This document shows, piece after piece, positions 1-11,000 of a DNA stretch of 64,000 nt (within the stretch, counting starts at the first letter, position 1; the number at the start of each line of letters is the position of its first letter). Source of the stretch: Axinella damicornis. Lineage: Eukaryota; Porifera; Demospongiae; Axinellida; Axinellidae. The stretch spans positions 8,436,155 through 8,500,154 of the forward strand of contig OZ007513.1 in the NCBI GenBank assembly GCA_963931865.1. Reading direction: 5' to 3'. The notes under the pieces are model-generated. The model was given only the letters and a program-made list of their open reading frames with translations. It searched no databases and was not told the origin of the DNA. Made by a program: the position numbers and the translations under genes.

Positions 1-763
1 GCCAGCTCCACGGGCACCCATATGAACAAGGACACCACATCAAAAATGCCAAGATGTCCTCTTCTGCTGCCACAGGAAAAAATCCCATTCCCACAACTGT
101 TGTGGAAGTACTCATTTCACAACAGTTTCACAAGAACTATTGTGCAGTGGTTTTGTACCACTCACAAGGGTTGTGAATTGAACTTGAAGTACAATGCATG
201 TGGAAATCACGTCTTTCTGTTGCAATTTTCACAATGAAATGTAGCTATTAATTCAGAAATTAGATAGCTGTAAATCGGAATTTCAGAATGCATAATTAGA
301 TAGCTGTAATTTCAGAATGGGTTCCGTAATTAGGAATTTCAGAATGGTAATTAGTTTGTAAAATATCTGTAATTTTAGAGGAAAATGATGAAACCATGTA
401 TACATGTACAAAACTATAAATCTATCAGAACATCATGAGGCTGAAGCCCTCCAACTTTGTTAAGTTTTACGTAGTTCTTTACTACAAGTTCGTTCCCCAG
501 GTGTATTATTGCAGACCGGATCCTAAAATTCCCCTTGGCCAGGCCTAGACTAGCGATCTCATCTTCAATGTCTTCCATTGTTATTTTGACCCCCTTTTAT
601 TCCATCACGAATGTGCATTGCCAAGCCACAATGATGGCATCCTCGTCCTCCAGGAGTGCCTGCAAAAAGGGATGTATACAGTCAGATGAATCTACTTAGG
701 AAGCAAGAACTTGAAAAGTCTACAAGCACAATCCCCATGCTACAGTGTAGCACCGTAACCTCC

Positions 764-973
764 CTACAGTAGCTCCTGATAATACGTACGTACACCTGTT
801 GCAACAAGTGGAGACAAGATGCGGGCCGGATGTTTCGAAAGTTGGTAGGATGGGGTCTGTATAAATGAGGCGATTGGTTTTAGGGGGCTGTCCGACTTGT
901 GGATCTTGGGTAGACCATACAATAGTGGTGTACAATGGAGACAGGTATGTAGTGTCGCGGCTTCTGTCATCAA
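764..973 (-). pseudogene. Penelope-like reverse transcriptase fragment
   Basis: The minus-strand translation carries YGLPKIHK followed by a PLKPIASFIQTPSY-like stretch and LSK...ILSPLV. That is the conserved block of Penelope-like retroelement reverse transcriptases (family knowledge). Only about 70 residues are open and no catalytic YxDD block or endonuclease is visible, so this is a dead, truncated copy. A second reading frame over the same bases is a shadow. The match rests on motif recognition, not on a search. Confidence 0.6.
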
Positions 974-995
974 TCAATCAATCAATCAATCAATA
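969..995. repeat. (CAAT)n microsatellite
   Basis: About six copies of a 4-base CAAT unit in a row. The rest of 980-1320 shows no recognisable gene. Confidence 0.9.
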
Positions 996-1329
996 TAGAG
1001 TGTTCCACAGCACTGATTATAATAGGAGTCCGCCCAGTACAATCACTCCGAGGCTTGTATATGCAAGCATTCACTTACTTACAGACATCAGGCTGAGAAC
1101 GTACATGGGTTCACAATATAACTGGATACAGACAAAGAGACTAGGAATGTGTAATCAGTCAGTATATTACAGGGTGTACATGTAGAGCTGTTCTGAGCTC
1201 GAGAGGGATCGGAACCCTTCCTCTTTAGCTCCATTCGAGAAGTCATCTAGTGCGTATACGTAGAGCATCCTTATCAACTGCTGCATGGACAAGGTATTGA
1301 TCTTTCACCACCCAAACTAAATCAGCAGA

Positions 1330-1385
1330 TTGTTGCCCATCTACATCCTGCCCACCTACATCCTGCCCACCTACATCCTGCTTCA
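1330..1385. repeat. 15-bp tandem repeat
   Basis: Three near-identical copies of CTACATCCTGCCCAC sit just upstream of a segment that is duplicated at 4.36 kb. Confidence 0.8.
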
Positions 1386-1399
1386 TTGCTTATTGTGAA

Positions 1400-1885
1400 C
1401 ACAGATAGACACTTTCTGGCAGAAAACAAAGTGGGTCAGTGGATGGGTGGCACGTATTCATGAAAGTTAGCACTGGTTCTCACAGTCGACGTTCATGAAA
1501 TAAGACCGCTCACGACTAGACAATTTGCAAGTCTATGTCTATGGAGAGACCAATGTCACAAAGTATGATGGAGAATGACGATTAACTAATACCAATCAAC
1601 TAATAGTGTAGCTAATCGAAAGAAACAAATTGTCTAAACAAGTTTGTTTATGTTTAATGAATATGTAGACAGAAAGAACACACCCTCATCACATTCAGTG
1701 CCACAGTTGATCTAAACTGCAATCATCCAATCACATTCAGTGCCACAGTTGATCTAAACTGCAATCATCCAATCACATTCAGTGCCACTGTTCAATCTAA
1801 ACTGCAATCATCCAGTCTCAGTGAATATTATATGGTCTGAGCAGAACCACCTCACAGTCGTGAGACCGCGTACACCTGCACACAG
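1400..1885. repeat. Duplicated segment, copy 1 (partner at 4356-5003)
   Basis: The sequence beginning AGACACTTTCTGGCAGAAAA, and the later block about ATTCAGTGCCAC...GGTCTGAGCAGAA...GAGACCGCGTACACCTG, recur in the same order and strand at 4356-5003. The partner has extra sequence between the two blocks. No open frame spans it. It looks like a dispersed or segmental duplication of non-coding DNA. Confidence 0.7.
1690..1830. repeat. About 43-bp tandem repeat
   Basis: Two full copies and one partial copy of a unit starting CACATTCAGTGCCACAGTTG. The 4.9-kb partner segment has only one unit, so the array expanded or contracted after the duplication. Confidence 0.8.
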
Positions 1886-2035
1886 TAAAACGTGGTGTGT
1901 TGTCTTGACACTAAAAAGTGTGCTAAATCATTGTCTCCAGTTTTGGCACACTACACATGTGCTACTATCATAATTGTGCTGAATCTGCACGTGTGCTAAT
2001 CATGTTAGAGTGCTGTTTTAACACATGCAGTTGTG

Positions 2036-2083
2036 TAGCCTCGTTCCCAGGTGCTCGGTAGCACCTGCATGGGAACAAGGCTA
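2036..2083. mobile_element. Hairpin MITE, 48 bp, TAGCCTCGT family, 9-bp TSD
   Basis: It starts TAGCCTCGTTCCCAGG and ends in the inverse GGGAACAAGGCTA. It is flanked on both sides by the 9-base direct repeat GCAGTTGTG (2027-2035 and 2084-2092). This is one of eight such copies in the window with a target duplication. Confidence 0.88.
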
Positions 2084-2227
2084 GCAGTTGTGCTGAACTC
2101 ATGCCTGGATTGAGAATGGGACTCAAAACAGAATGGCATAACGTACACAACAATACTGAATAAGTAAACAGAGTTATAATGGGACTCGAAGCATCAGGAA
2201 TGGCATAATGTACATAGCTAACATTAC

Positions 2228-2864
2228 ACTCCTGGTAGGGGAAAAATTGTGCCGCGTAAATAAATAAATAATTAATATAATATAATGTTTGAGTACTTAG
2301 GCCTAGCCTACAGAGATTCTGACTACACCGCCGTGATCGCTATCTTCCATTGACCTGAATGATAAAAGTTGGTGCTGAAACTCACCTTGGTGGTGGAGAT
2401 ATGAGCGCTTTTTGTCTCGCCGTTGGCCGCCATTGCTCGAGCGCTCCATAGACTTCCGGTGGCAGTACCGTTCTTAGGAAAGGCACACGAAGATTCTGAC
2501 CACATGGCCGTGATCGCTGTCGTTCACTGACGCTTACATGCCAAACTCACCGTGCTGGCTCAGTTGTGAGTGCTGTAATAATGTCTTGTCTTCCTTTTGG
2601 TCGCCATTCCTCGCGATCGACTGAGCGTGGTTGCCACGTGGCATGTGCGTTAATTGGAACTTATTGCAATACTTAGCTTGCGCTACGGCAGGTTGCAACG
2701 CGGCTAGTACTGTACAAAGATCTTCTCTAGCTCTATAGCTGTATAGAGCTCTATATATAGCTATCATCATGGTACTCACGTGATGTGTGATAATTGGAAC
2801 GAACTGTCACACTTAGCTTGTGCTACCGTTTAACCGCGGCTACCAGGAGTGCGGTTGCCCCTCG
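2228..2864. mobile_element. Dispersed element with CACTCCTGGTAG ends, copy 1
   Basis: The segment begins CACTCCTGGTAGGGG, ends CTACCAGGAGTG and continues into CGGTTGCCCCTCGA. The whole block recurs in opposite orientation at 51.7-52.8 kb. Inside, the minus-strand reading encodes an ARAMAANGETK-like phrase shared with the other copies. No transposase is visible, so it is probably a non-autonomous element that has picked up a short coding-like stretch. Confidence 0.65.
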
Positions 2865-2869
2865 ATACA

Positions 2870-3810
2870 GGATAAGTATAAAACATGCAGAAAGAGTTTT
2901 AAATTGATACAGAATTGATAAGGGATATGTACTTTGAGGTCTTCTTATTGGTTATATCTGGCTGCCCAAGAAGGGCTTCCTGTACAAATAAAAGTACACC
3001 AGCTACTGGTGATGCCTGTGGGTAACTTGCATAGAATGCATAGTATGAAGCAATTAGTGATATGAGTCCCTCCACAACAGTGAAACCGTCTACTTCAAAC
3101 AGCACCTGTTTTTCGGCAATTATAAACCCCTGCGCAGTATCTCGCTCGTTTGTAAATTCAGTCTCAGTTCCGAGAACGTTTTCTCCTTCAGAACCTCCTG
3201 AAGTTCAGTTCCAGGCGGTAACAGAAAGAGAAAACGTGCTTTAGACCACTTGCATAAAGATGTGCTCAGTTTTACGTTGCTGTGTAGGCGGTTAATTTAT
3301 ATAGCTATCAAGTTAATCAATGTGTACATGCAGAAAAGGGGCACTCCCATGCATGTGTATGCATGGTTAATGCAGGCCGCTGTATGTAGCTGATACATAC
3401 AGTAGCCTCCGTGAGTACCTTGAAACAAAGTATGAATGGACTTTGCAGGGTCCGACATCTAGCAGATAGTAGAAATGATTGGTCGAATGCTGGAAGTCCA
3501 TCCTGACATGCAACCTATTATTACTGGTTGCTAGGTGGTTGTCATGCAATGAGCAACATAACCGACCTTATTTTTGCAGGTATGTCACAATTAGAAAACA
3601 TGAAATACTTGAAATATTTTGTGGCATAAAAATGAACACAGGAATCCTAAATTGCATGGGTAAGGTTTAATTAGCAGGAAATGAATTAGCTCACTACAAA
3701 GCGGCTACAAAGTACTCCTAAGCATTATCTTTCACGAAGGCAGGATTATATTTCTCATATACAAACCCAATGAGCTGTGGAAAGTTCTACACAATGTGAT
3801 GTGTTCACGT
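2870..3810. other. Gene-free stretch
   Basis: AT-rich sequence with only short open frames (60-70 codons) on both strands. None has splice sites, motifs or a recognisable product. Confidence 0.5.
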
Positions 3811-4079
3811 TCAAATCAAAAAATTGAATCAGGGCCATCCCCAATGTACACAACATGAGCTAATGATGGGGTTTCACTTACAGTGCTATCGGACATGAAG
3901 CTCCCATGCATGGGTTGTGGAGAAAAGTGATAGGGATAGGGCCTTCGGGGTGGGTCAGAGAATGATCTGCTCACGGGCGGAAGAACAGAATAAGATGGGG
4001 GATACGAAGATGCTCGCGGTGGTGGTGGTGACTCCTGCTGTTGTAGCCAGTTACTGATATGTGATCGTGATGGTGCAGC

Positions 4080-4352
4080 AAGCTGAAGTGGAAACTCTGA
4101 AGCTGGTGGAAACTCTGAAGCTGGTGGAAACTCTGAAGCTGGTGGAAACTCTGAAGCTGGTGGAAACTCTGAAGCTGGTGGAAACTCTGAAGCTGGTGGA
4201 AACTCTGAAGCTGCCATGGAAACTCTGAAGCTGGTGGAAACTTTGAAGCTGGTGGAAACTCTGAAGCTTGTGGAAACTCTGTAGCTGGTGGAAACTCTGA
4301 AGCTGGTGGAAACTCTGAAGCTGGTGGAAACTCTGAAGCCGGTGGAAACTCA
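4080..4352. repeat. 18-bp minisatellite, possible Pro-rich minus-strand coding
   Basis: About 15 copies of the unit AAACTCTGAAGCTGGTGG. Because 18 is divisible by three the array stays open on the minus strand, reading ASEFPP or QLQSFH repeats, and runs into a Pro/Ser-rich stretch ending at 3816. A 2-base insertion at the GCCATGG variant unit (about 4213) shifts the frame, and no exon context was found. I treat it as a minisatellite whose open frames are probably incidental. Confidence 0.75.
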
Positions 4353-4355
4353 GAA

Positions 4356-5003
4356 GATAGACACTTTCTGGCAGAAAACAAAGTGGGTCAGTGGATGGGT
4401 GGCACATATTCATAAAAGTTCGCACTGGTTCTCACAGTCGACGTCCATGAAATAAGACCGCTCATGCACGACTAGACAATTTGCAAGTCTATGGAGAGAC
4501 CAATGTCACAAAAGTGTGATGGAGAATGACGACTGAACTAGCATGCACTTATCATCTGATGAGTGGTTTTGATTTAGGGAGACAAACTTTCCGTACAGTG
4601 CAGTCTCCTTATCAGAGGTGTCCTTGTCACACATCTTTAGGTCCGATACAAAGATGCTCTCATACGGGTCACAATGGTGGTAACCGCCTAAGTGAACACC
4701 CAACAGGTCTGCTGAGTTAGGGTTGCCTTGTTTCTTCCGGACAGGGCCTTGATGAACGACTATAACGTCCAAGTCAGGACCATAGCAGGTTGATGGCTAT
4801 AGAGAACAGTGAGGACAAAGCCAGTTCACTTTCCCGCAGTGACTTGGTTAATGAATGTGTAGACAGAAAATAGAACACACCCTCATCACATTCAGTGCCA
4901 CTGTTCAATCTAAACTGCAATCATCCAGTCTCAGTGAATATTATATTATGGTCTGAGCAGAAACACCTCACACTCAACATGAGACCGCGTACACCTGGAT
5001 GTA
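4356..5003. repeat. Duplicated segment, copy 2
   Basis: Partner of 1400-1885, same strand and block order, with additional sequence between the two shared blocks (about 4560-4840). Confidence 0.7.
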
Positions 5004-5029
5004 GGAGCAGCAGCTCGTGAGTGACTACT

Positions 5030-5230
5030 TGGTATTTTGAATTTGAATTTTTGAATTTGAAAGAATTTATTCACCAAAGGATGAAAGGGAGTATGAGCAG
5101 AAGGTTACAGGACCTATGGTGGCTCACTCCAAGGAAAATAAAATACAGAAATATATTATGTACACAACAGAGAAAACACAAAAACCTCAAGTATACGTGC
5201 AGTGTACAACGCATAACAGCACATTGCTAC
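5030..5230 (-). mobile_element. Dispersed repeat, LINE-tail-like, copy 1
   Basis: Contains GAATTTGAATTT repeats followed by ATTTATTCACC, GATGAAAGGGA, ATGAGCAGAAGGT and a GGCTCACTCC block. The same order recurs at 63.5-63.75 kb. Read on the minus strand it ends in GGTGAATAAATTC plus an A/T-rich microsatellite, which resembles the 3-prime tail of a non-LTR retrotransposon. The class assignment is inference. Confidence 0.5.
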
Positions 5231-5588
5231 CGGTGGTTCTTCCATTATCTCTCCACTCTCTCTCATGTGAATGGCTCAATTTCAGGCATGCTGTTCATTC
5301 TAGGGTGGCCATTGTACACTGCAGGCTACTCTCTGGGTGATTATAACTTTGCTATTCCTTGATCTTGAAGCCTCAGCGTCACTTAATGGCAGCTCCTCGC
5401 ATGACCAGAGAGGAGTGTGTTGATACACAGTTGTTACACAATTAGCAATAATACAAAGAGTGATTAATAATTAAGGGAAATGGCTGGTTTATACTGCCAT
5501 TGTGGTAGAACCTCCGAGTGTTGGATTCCTTGCGTTTGTGTTCATGTACAAGACTTGGAAGAAAGAAATCTGATGCGTATTACCAATA

Positions 5589-5976
5589 CCGTAGAGTACG
5601 TATTAAGCGCCCAGGGTTTGGGGACATTAGAACGCCACTGAGGGGGGTGGGCGTTAGATGCGTACTCAGACTACTTAAGCATGTAGTATCTGCCCACCCA
5701 TTCAGCACTGTATAAACAAAACGCGCGGTAAGCTGTGAATATCAATGACCGGCTATGAATATATAAGTCATTTTTCAAGTAAGGAAATTGATCGCACAAA
5801 GAAGAACGCTTGACAGAAAAAATTCATCAGCCTTTTCGAATGCACAACCTTACCCAAAGGTTAGAAATGCTGCTCAAGACTTTTGTGATGGTGGGCCCTT
5901 ACTACACTGCTTTAGAACCCTGTGCAGTAACTATCCCATGAAGAGGGGGGGTGGACGCTTGATACGTACTCTACGG
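5589..5976. mobile_element. TA-flanked TIR element (CCGTAGAGTACGTATTAAGC)
   Basis: Inverted ends CCGTAGAGTACGTATTAAGC and GCTTGATACGTACTCTACGG lie between TA dinucleotides, as in Tc1/mariner-type insertions. There is no transposase inside, so it is a non-autonomous copy. The remnants of the large membrane-protein gene begin 50 bp further on. Confidence 0.7.
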
Positions 5977-6026
5977 TATGCTGTACTTTTTGACCAGGAT
6001 TTGACAGATTGTGTCCTTGACAGTTT

Positions 6027-6280
6027 TTCGGCGACAGATTGTGGCATGTCTGAGTCAATTTGTGGCATCAGAGGAGATCCACAGTGACTAAAACGCATAT
6101 TCAAAATCTTTAAATCAGTGATGAGATTAAAGAAGAAGCCGGTGAAGTCTGCAAAATACAACTGATTGTAGGTGGCTGTAGCCAGTTGATGTTTCTGCTG
6201 ATGAGTCACTGCCAACTAAAGTACGGTTATTTGCCTGGAGGATTTATATAAACATGTCCAGTGTGGTTGAGCTCATGAAG
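6027..6280 (-). pseudogene. Inverted fragment of the beta-helix membrane-protein gene
   Basis: Reading the minus strand from about 6280 gives sequence nearly identical to 8310-8560 of the intact gene: CTTCATGAGCTCAACCACAC, then the stretch encoding DFTGFFFNLITDLKILNM. Frame-breaking differences occur, including an insertion near TTTATATAAATCC and a loss in the TTTTGCA(CA)GAC region. The copy is only about 250 bp. It is a third, inverted, clearly dead paralogue. Confidence 0.85.
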
Positions 6281-6450
6281 TCCAGTTTGATTGACTGGGT
6301 GTGGCTTATGGTGTTGTCCACAGTCAGGTCAGCAGCTGTTCATCAGCGTGATCACACAGTCATCACCAATTCATGAATGGCCGCAGAATGTGACCACATT
6401 TACGTCCAAGTAATGCATTTACATATGCGGAGCTCAAGTGACCATCCATT

Positions 6451-6681
6451 ATGGGTCAGATTATTAAGAGAAGGTTCAGGGTGCCTGGGAATGACGAGAG
6501 TTACGTATCTGCCATGGATATAATGAGTTCAAGTTGTCATGCAAGTGTTTATTGTAGTCTCCTGGATCAAGCATATGCGTGGGAGGGTTGTCATGCCAGC
6601 AGTGACTATGTTCCATTCCTAGTTTTTGCTGGCTACAGCAAATGTAGCAATTATTCCATTCCAGTAGTTCAGTCCTCCTGA
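6451..6681 (+). other. Unassigned open frame
   Basis: A 76-codon open frame without recognised motif, homologue or splice context. It may be chance. Confidence 0.15.
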
Positions 6682-6794
6682 CCACTGAAATCAGACTCCA
6701 CATTATGTGTCCTAATTTTGAAAACATTCAGCACCATAATATATCACATCATGGCATGAACTGTGTTTCTATTTTCTCCATTAGGTGAAATAAT

Positions 6795-7260
6795 TGGTCA
6801 GCTGGAGGCGCCGTACTAGGACTGAAAGTGAAAACTTTGCCAAAAGAGCTGCAGCTGTGTTTGGAGCACTAGACAGAGGCATCCCTTCTAAACATCCTGA
6901 GCCTAATGCTGATGAACCATCAAAAGCTGAACAAGTCAAACAAGCAGCACTTGAAAGTACAGTACATGCATCATATGTGAGTCCATCCAAGTCAGGAAGC
7001 AAAAGTGCTCAAATAGAAATGTGTTTGTAGTGAAGGCTCATCTACATGAAAAGGTAGCTAAAAGACAGAAAGCATGGGACCCTATCCATTCTATAAAGCT
7101 TAAGCCGCAACACAGACGACCAGATTTTGTCCAGAATCCTGGCAAGTGGGCGAAGTACAGCTTGGCAGATGATGGTACCAATGAATTGAAGGGCTATACT
7201 GGTGATCAAATCAATAAGCAATTGCTTTACAGATTCTTGATGAGTTAAACAATCGAAAAA
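6795..7260 (+). pseudogene. TSSC4-like (U5 snRNP assembly factor family) degenerate copy
   Basis: One frame gives FAKRAAAVFGALDRG. A second frame, entered near 7005, gives FVVKAHLHEK and then RPDFVQNPGKWAKYSL. The spacing and the proline/tryptophan block (PDxVxxPxKWxKYSL) resemble the conserved C-terminal region of TSSC4 proteins (family knowledge, recognised by eye). A second shift near 7222 would be needed to continue into an ILDELNNRK-like end before a GTATGC donor-like site at about 7268. At least two frameshifts make this a pseudogene, unless unrecognised small introns explain them. Confidence 0.45.
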
Positions 7261-7843
7261 GCCTAGAGGTATGCACGGCAGTGACGACCTTCAGAGCTCG
7301 CAACCCAAACCTGTGGCAATCTCTCAGGGAGTATATACTGCATAGCAAGCCTAAACAAGAAAGACCGAAAGGATGATAGCAAGTGTGATGAATTGTCTGG
7401 CAGTGCCAGGTGTAGAAGATCTGAACAATTTTCTAGCAAACCTTGTATAAAGCATGTTAATCAGAGAGACTGGAGACAGATCTATTCTACTATGCATGGC
7501 CCAGGTTGCCTCAAGCTACGGTATTAGATTTGCTATTTTCCAGGTACTATTCCAAATGTAAGTAATTGTCCATAGCATTTCCCTAAACCCAAATTGCTGC
7601 AGTTATCACAAAAAGATCTTGTGTTTGTAAACTTTCAGTAACTTTGATATTCATAATATGCTTGTTCCTGTTTGTTCCCAAAGTTGCTTTGTAATAGTTT
7701 GGTAACTGCTGCTACCATAGGGTGGATTTATTTGTGGTGACAAAACATCTACAGTCCATATAATTATTAATTGTGCCATGTTTCCCTGATTTAATTTTCA
7801 CAGAGGAAAAGACTGTACCTACAGCTGGAGATACAAACTCTCT

Positions 7844-8006
7844 TAGTACCCCAAATCATTAGCGTCCCCCAAATCATCAGCATCCCCCAGATCATCCGTG
7901 TCCCCCAGATCATCAGCATCCCCCAGATCATCAGCATCCCCCAGATCATCCGCGTCCCCCAAATCATTGGCATCCCCCGAATCATCAGTATCCCCCAATG
8001 GCCTAC
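7844..8006 (+). repeat. 18-bp minisatellite immediately upstream of the first gene copy
   Basis: Nine copies of a unit like CCCCCAGATCATCAGCAT. The frame of the following gene is open through the whole array, back to an acceptor-like TTAATTTTCACAG ending at 7803. If transcribed and spliced there it would encode a PQIISI hexapeptide repeat. The paralogue at 14.1 kb has the same array but with a stop codon in that frame, so a coding role is not conserved. Confidence 0.85.
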
Positions 8007-8028
8007 TGCTTTCCCTAAAACTGGAACT

Positions 8029-11000
8029 ATGAAAGTGGTGGATTCGCCACTAGCTATAAAAGTACAGCGCAACTTTACCTCTTCACTAGAGTTATTCCTC
8101 ACCATGTTGCATTTAGTGTTCTCACTTCTAGTGCTCAAACTTGTGACGGCTATTGAGAGCACTACTGCCCACCACTACTATGTGACAGCAGCAAATGGTT
8201 CAGACTGCCCACCATCCGTCCCTTGCCATCCTCTGAAGTACTATGTTCAGAATCCCTCGTCCTACTTCACTTCTGACACTGTGGTGGAATTTCTACCGGG
8301 ACTTCATGAGCTCAACCACACTGGACATGTTTATATCCTCCAGGCAAATAACCTTACTTTAGTTGGCAGTGATTCATCAGCGGAAACACCCACCGGCTAC
8401 AGCCACCTACAATCAGTTGTATTTTGCACAGACTTCACCGGCTTCTTCTTTAATCTCATCACCGATTTAAAGATTTTGAATATGCGTTTTAGTCACTGTG
8501 GATCTCCTCTGATGTCACAAATTGACTCAGACACGCCACAATCTGTCGCTGAAATTTTTCAGGTACACGTTGCCATAGCTATTGTTGAAGTCCATGGTCT
8601 TGAACTTCATAAGGTTACGGTGGAAAAGAGCTTTGGATATGGGCTACTTGGAACAAACATTTGGAACAGGTCAATCATAAATGATAGTCACTTTGTTGAC
8701 AACAACGAATACATCGGGAAGTACCAGCAGTGTATTGATCCCAACAAAGTTGCAACTTGTAGTGGTGGAAATGCTCGTCTGACGTATATAGACCATCCAG
8801 GTGTCCCAGCTAATAACACACTTGAAATAATCAACTCAGAATTTCTGAGAGGAATCGCTGCAATTGACCCTGAACCACATTTGGCATTATCAGGTGGGCT
8901 GGACATAATAGCTACAGTTTTGTTTGGTCACAATATTCACATCACCATCAACAATACAGTGATTGCTGGAAACAGTGGATTTATTGCAGGTAACATGATA
9001 ATATCTATTTACTTTGGAGCAGAGCATGTGAAAATCAGGATAGACAGATGTCACATTCATTCTGGTAAAGGAAGTTCCAGGTCTCCTCCGTACCCCCTTG
9101 GCACTACTGGGCTTGTATGTGACATTTCCTTTACAAAGGAGCATTCCAAAGGAAATACAATGCCTCTTCATATCTCCAATACAAACTTCACCTGTAACGC
9201 TGGTGGCGTAATGATGCTAACCATTCGTGGAAGAAGTAATTGTGTCTGCAACAGTTCTGGCTATCAGGTATTGATGGACAGCTGCAAGTTTTTTGGTAAC
9301 ACAATCCCCAATCAAGCAGCTGTTTTGTCCGTTTCAATAGCTAATGAAAAGGAGACTGTCACAGTTCAGGAAACTGTACTCAAAGTGCACTTTGTGCTCA
9401 AAAACACAACCTTTCATCAAAACATTGAAGTCCATCAACGATCATTCGGAGCTCTTATGGTATTGCTACGGATTCCAGAAGTTACGATCATCAATTCAAC
9501 ATTCGACAGCAACTTTGGGTCACGCACTGTTGCAGTTCACAGATCTAAAGTCGTCTTTGAAGGTCAGGTAGTATTTCAGAACAACACAAGCACCAGAGAT
9601 GGAGGAGCACTCTATCTTGATGAGAGCTCACTGCTACATTTCAAGAGAGGCACCATGATAACATTTATCAATAACACAGCTGCTCAAAGGGGAGGAGCAA
9701 TATTTGTGGAGTCAGTTCGCTATGGTCGCCCTCCATCTTGTTTCTTTGAACTGGATTCAGTGAACAATTACTTGCAGGCAAACGTTCAACTTGTTTTTAA
9801 GGGAAACCGAGCAGAACAAGCTGGAGATGCTTTGTATGGTGGAGAAATTGATCAGTGCAGCTTGTTTCCAGAAGGACTGCAATATCCATATGGGATCGAT
9901 TTCATTGAAAATGGAAATGGTTGGGGAAGGATAGTACTTGCTGATCAACTAAAGGTGTTTGAATCACTGTTCAATTTCACTGATTCATCTCCTTCATATT
10001 CACTGGTGACTTCCAATGCACACCGGGTATGCTTGTGCAATGAAAGTGTGCCAGACTTTGCAAAGCTACAGGCGGTTCACAAAACAGCATATCCAGGACA
10101 AACTATTGATGTAGAAAGTGTAGCAGTTGGTCAGTACAATGGAACAGTGCCAAGTGTGATTATTGCAAGGACCATCACAAGCAACACATCCATGGTACTT
10201 AGAGAAGTCCAGTTGGCCCAACAAAGCAAGCGATCATGCACAAGATTACAGTACACCATTTCATCTGTTAATGAGTATGAAGTCATTCAGTTGTACCCTA
10301 CAGGAGCTCCTAGAAAATACCTTACCTCCTTATTGACACTCATCAATGTCACATTGCTGCAATGTCCACCTGGCTTTGCATTTCAGAATGCCTCCAACAG
10401 ATGTGATTGTCACCCTCTGCTCAGCCAGTACAATGTGACGTGTGATATTAACAATCAGACCATCACTAAAGCGGACACCAGCTGGATTTCATTTGACCAA
10501 TCTGGAGTTGTACTTCATCCAGACTGCCCTTTTGACTACTGTGAACTAGGAACTGTAACGTTTAAGCTGACTGAAGACCCTGACATCCAGTGCGCCTTCA
10601 ATCGCAGAGGTGTTCTCTGTGGAGGATGCAAACCCGGATTCAGTCTTGCCCTGGGAACCTCTAGATGTCTGGAATGTTCCAGTATCTGGATCTTCCTCTT
10701 GATTCCATTTGCAGCTGCAGGACTGGCCTTAGTGTTTCTGCTTCTCATCCTCAATCTTACGGTATCCACAGGAACAATCAACGGACTAATATTCTATGCA
10801 AACATTGTCAGGGCCAACCATGCGTTCTTTTTCCCTCCTGGAGACAGCAGTTTCTTCTCTGTCTTCATAGCGTGGTTGAACCTGGACCTTGGGATAGAGA
10901 CATGCTTTTGGAATGGTCTTGATGGGTACATGAAGACCTGGCTACAGTTTGCCTTTCCTGTCTACATCTGGGTAATTGTTGTCATCATTATCCTGCTAAG

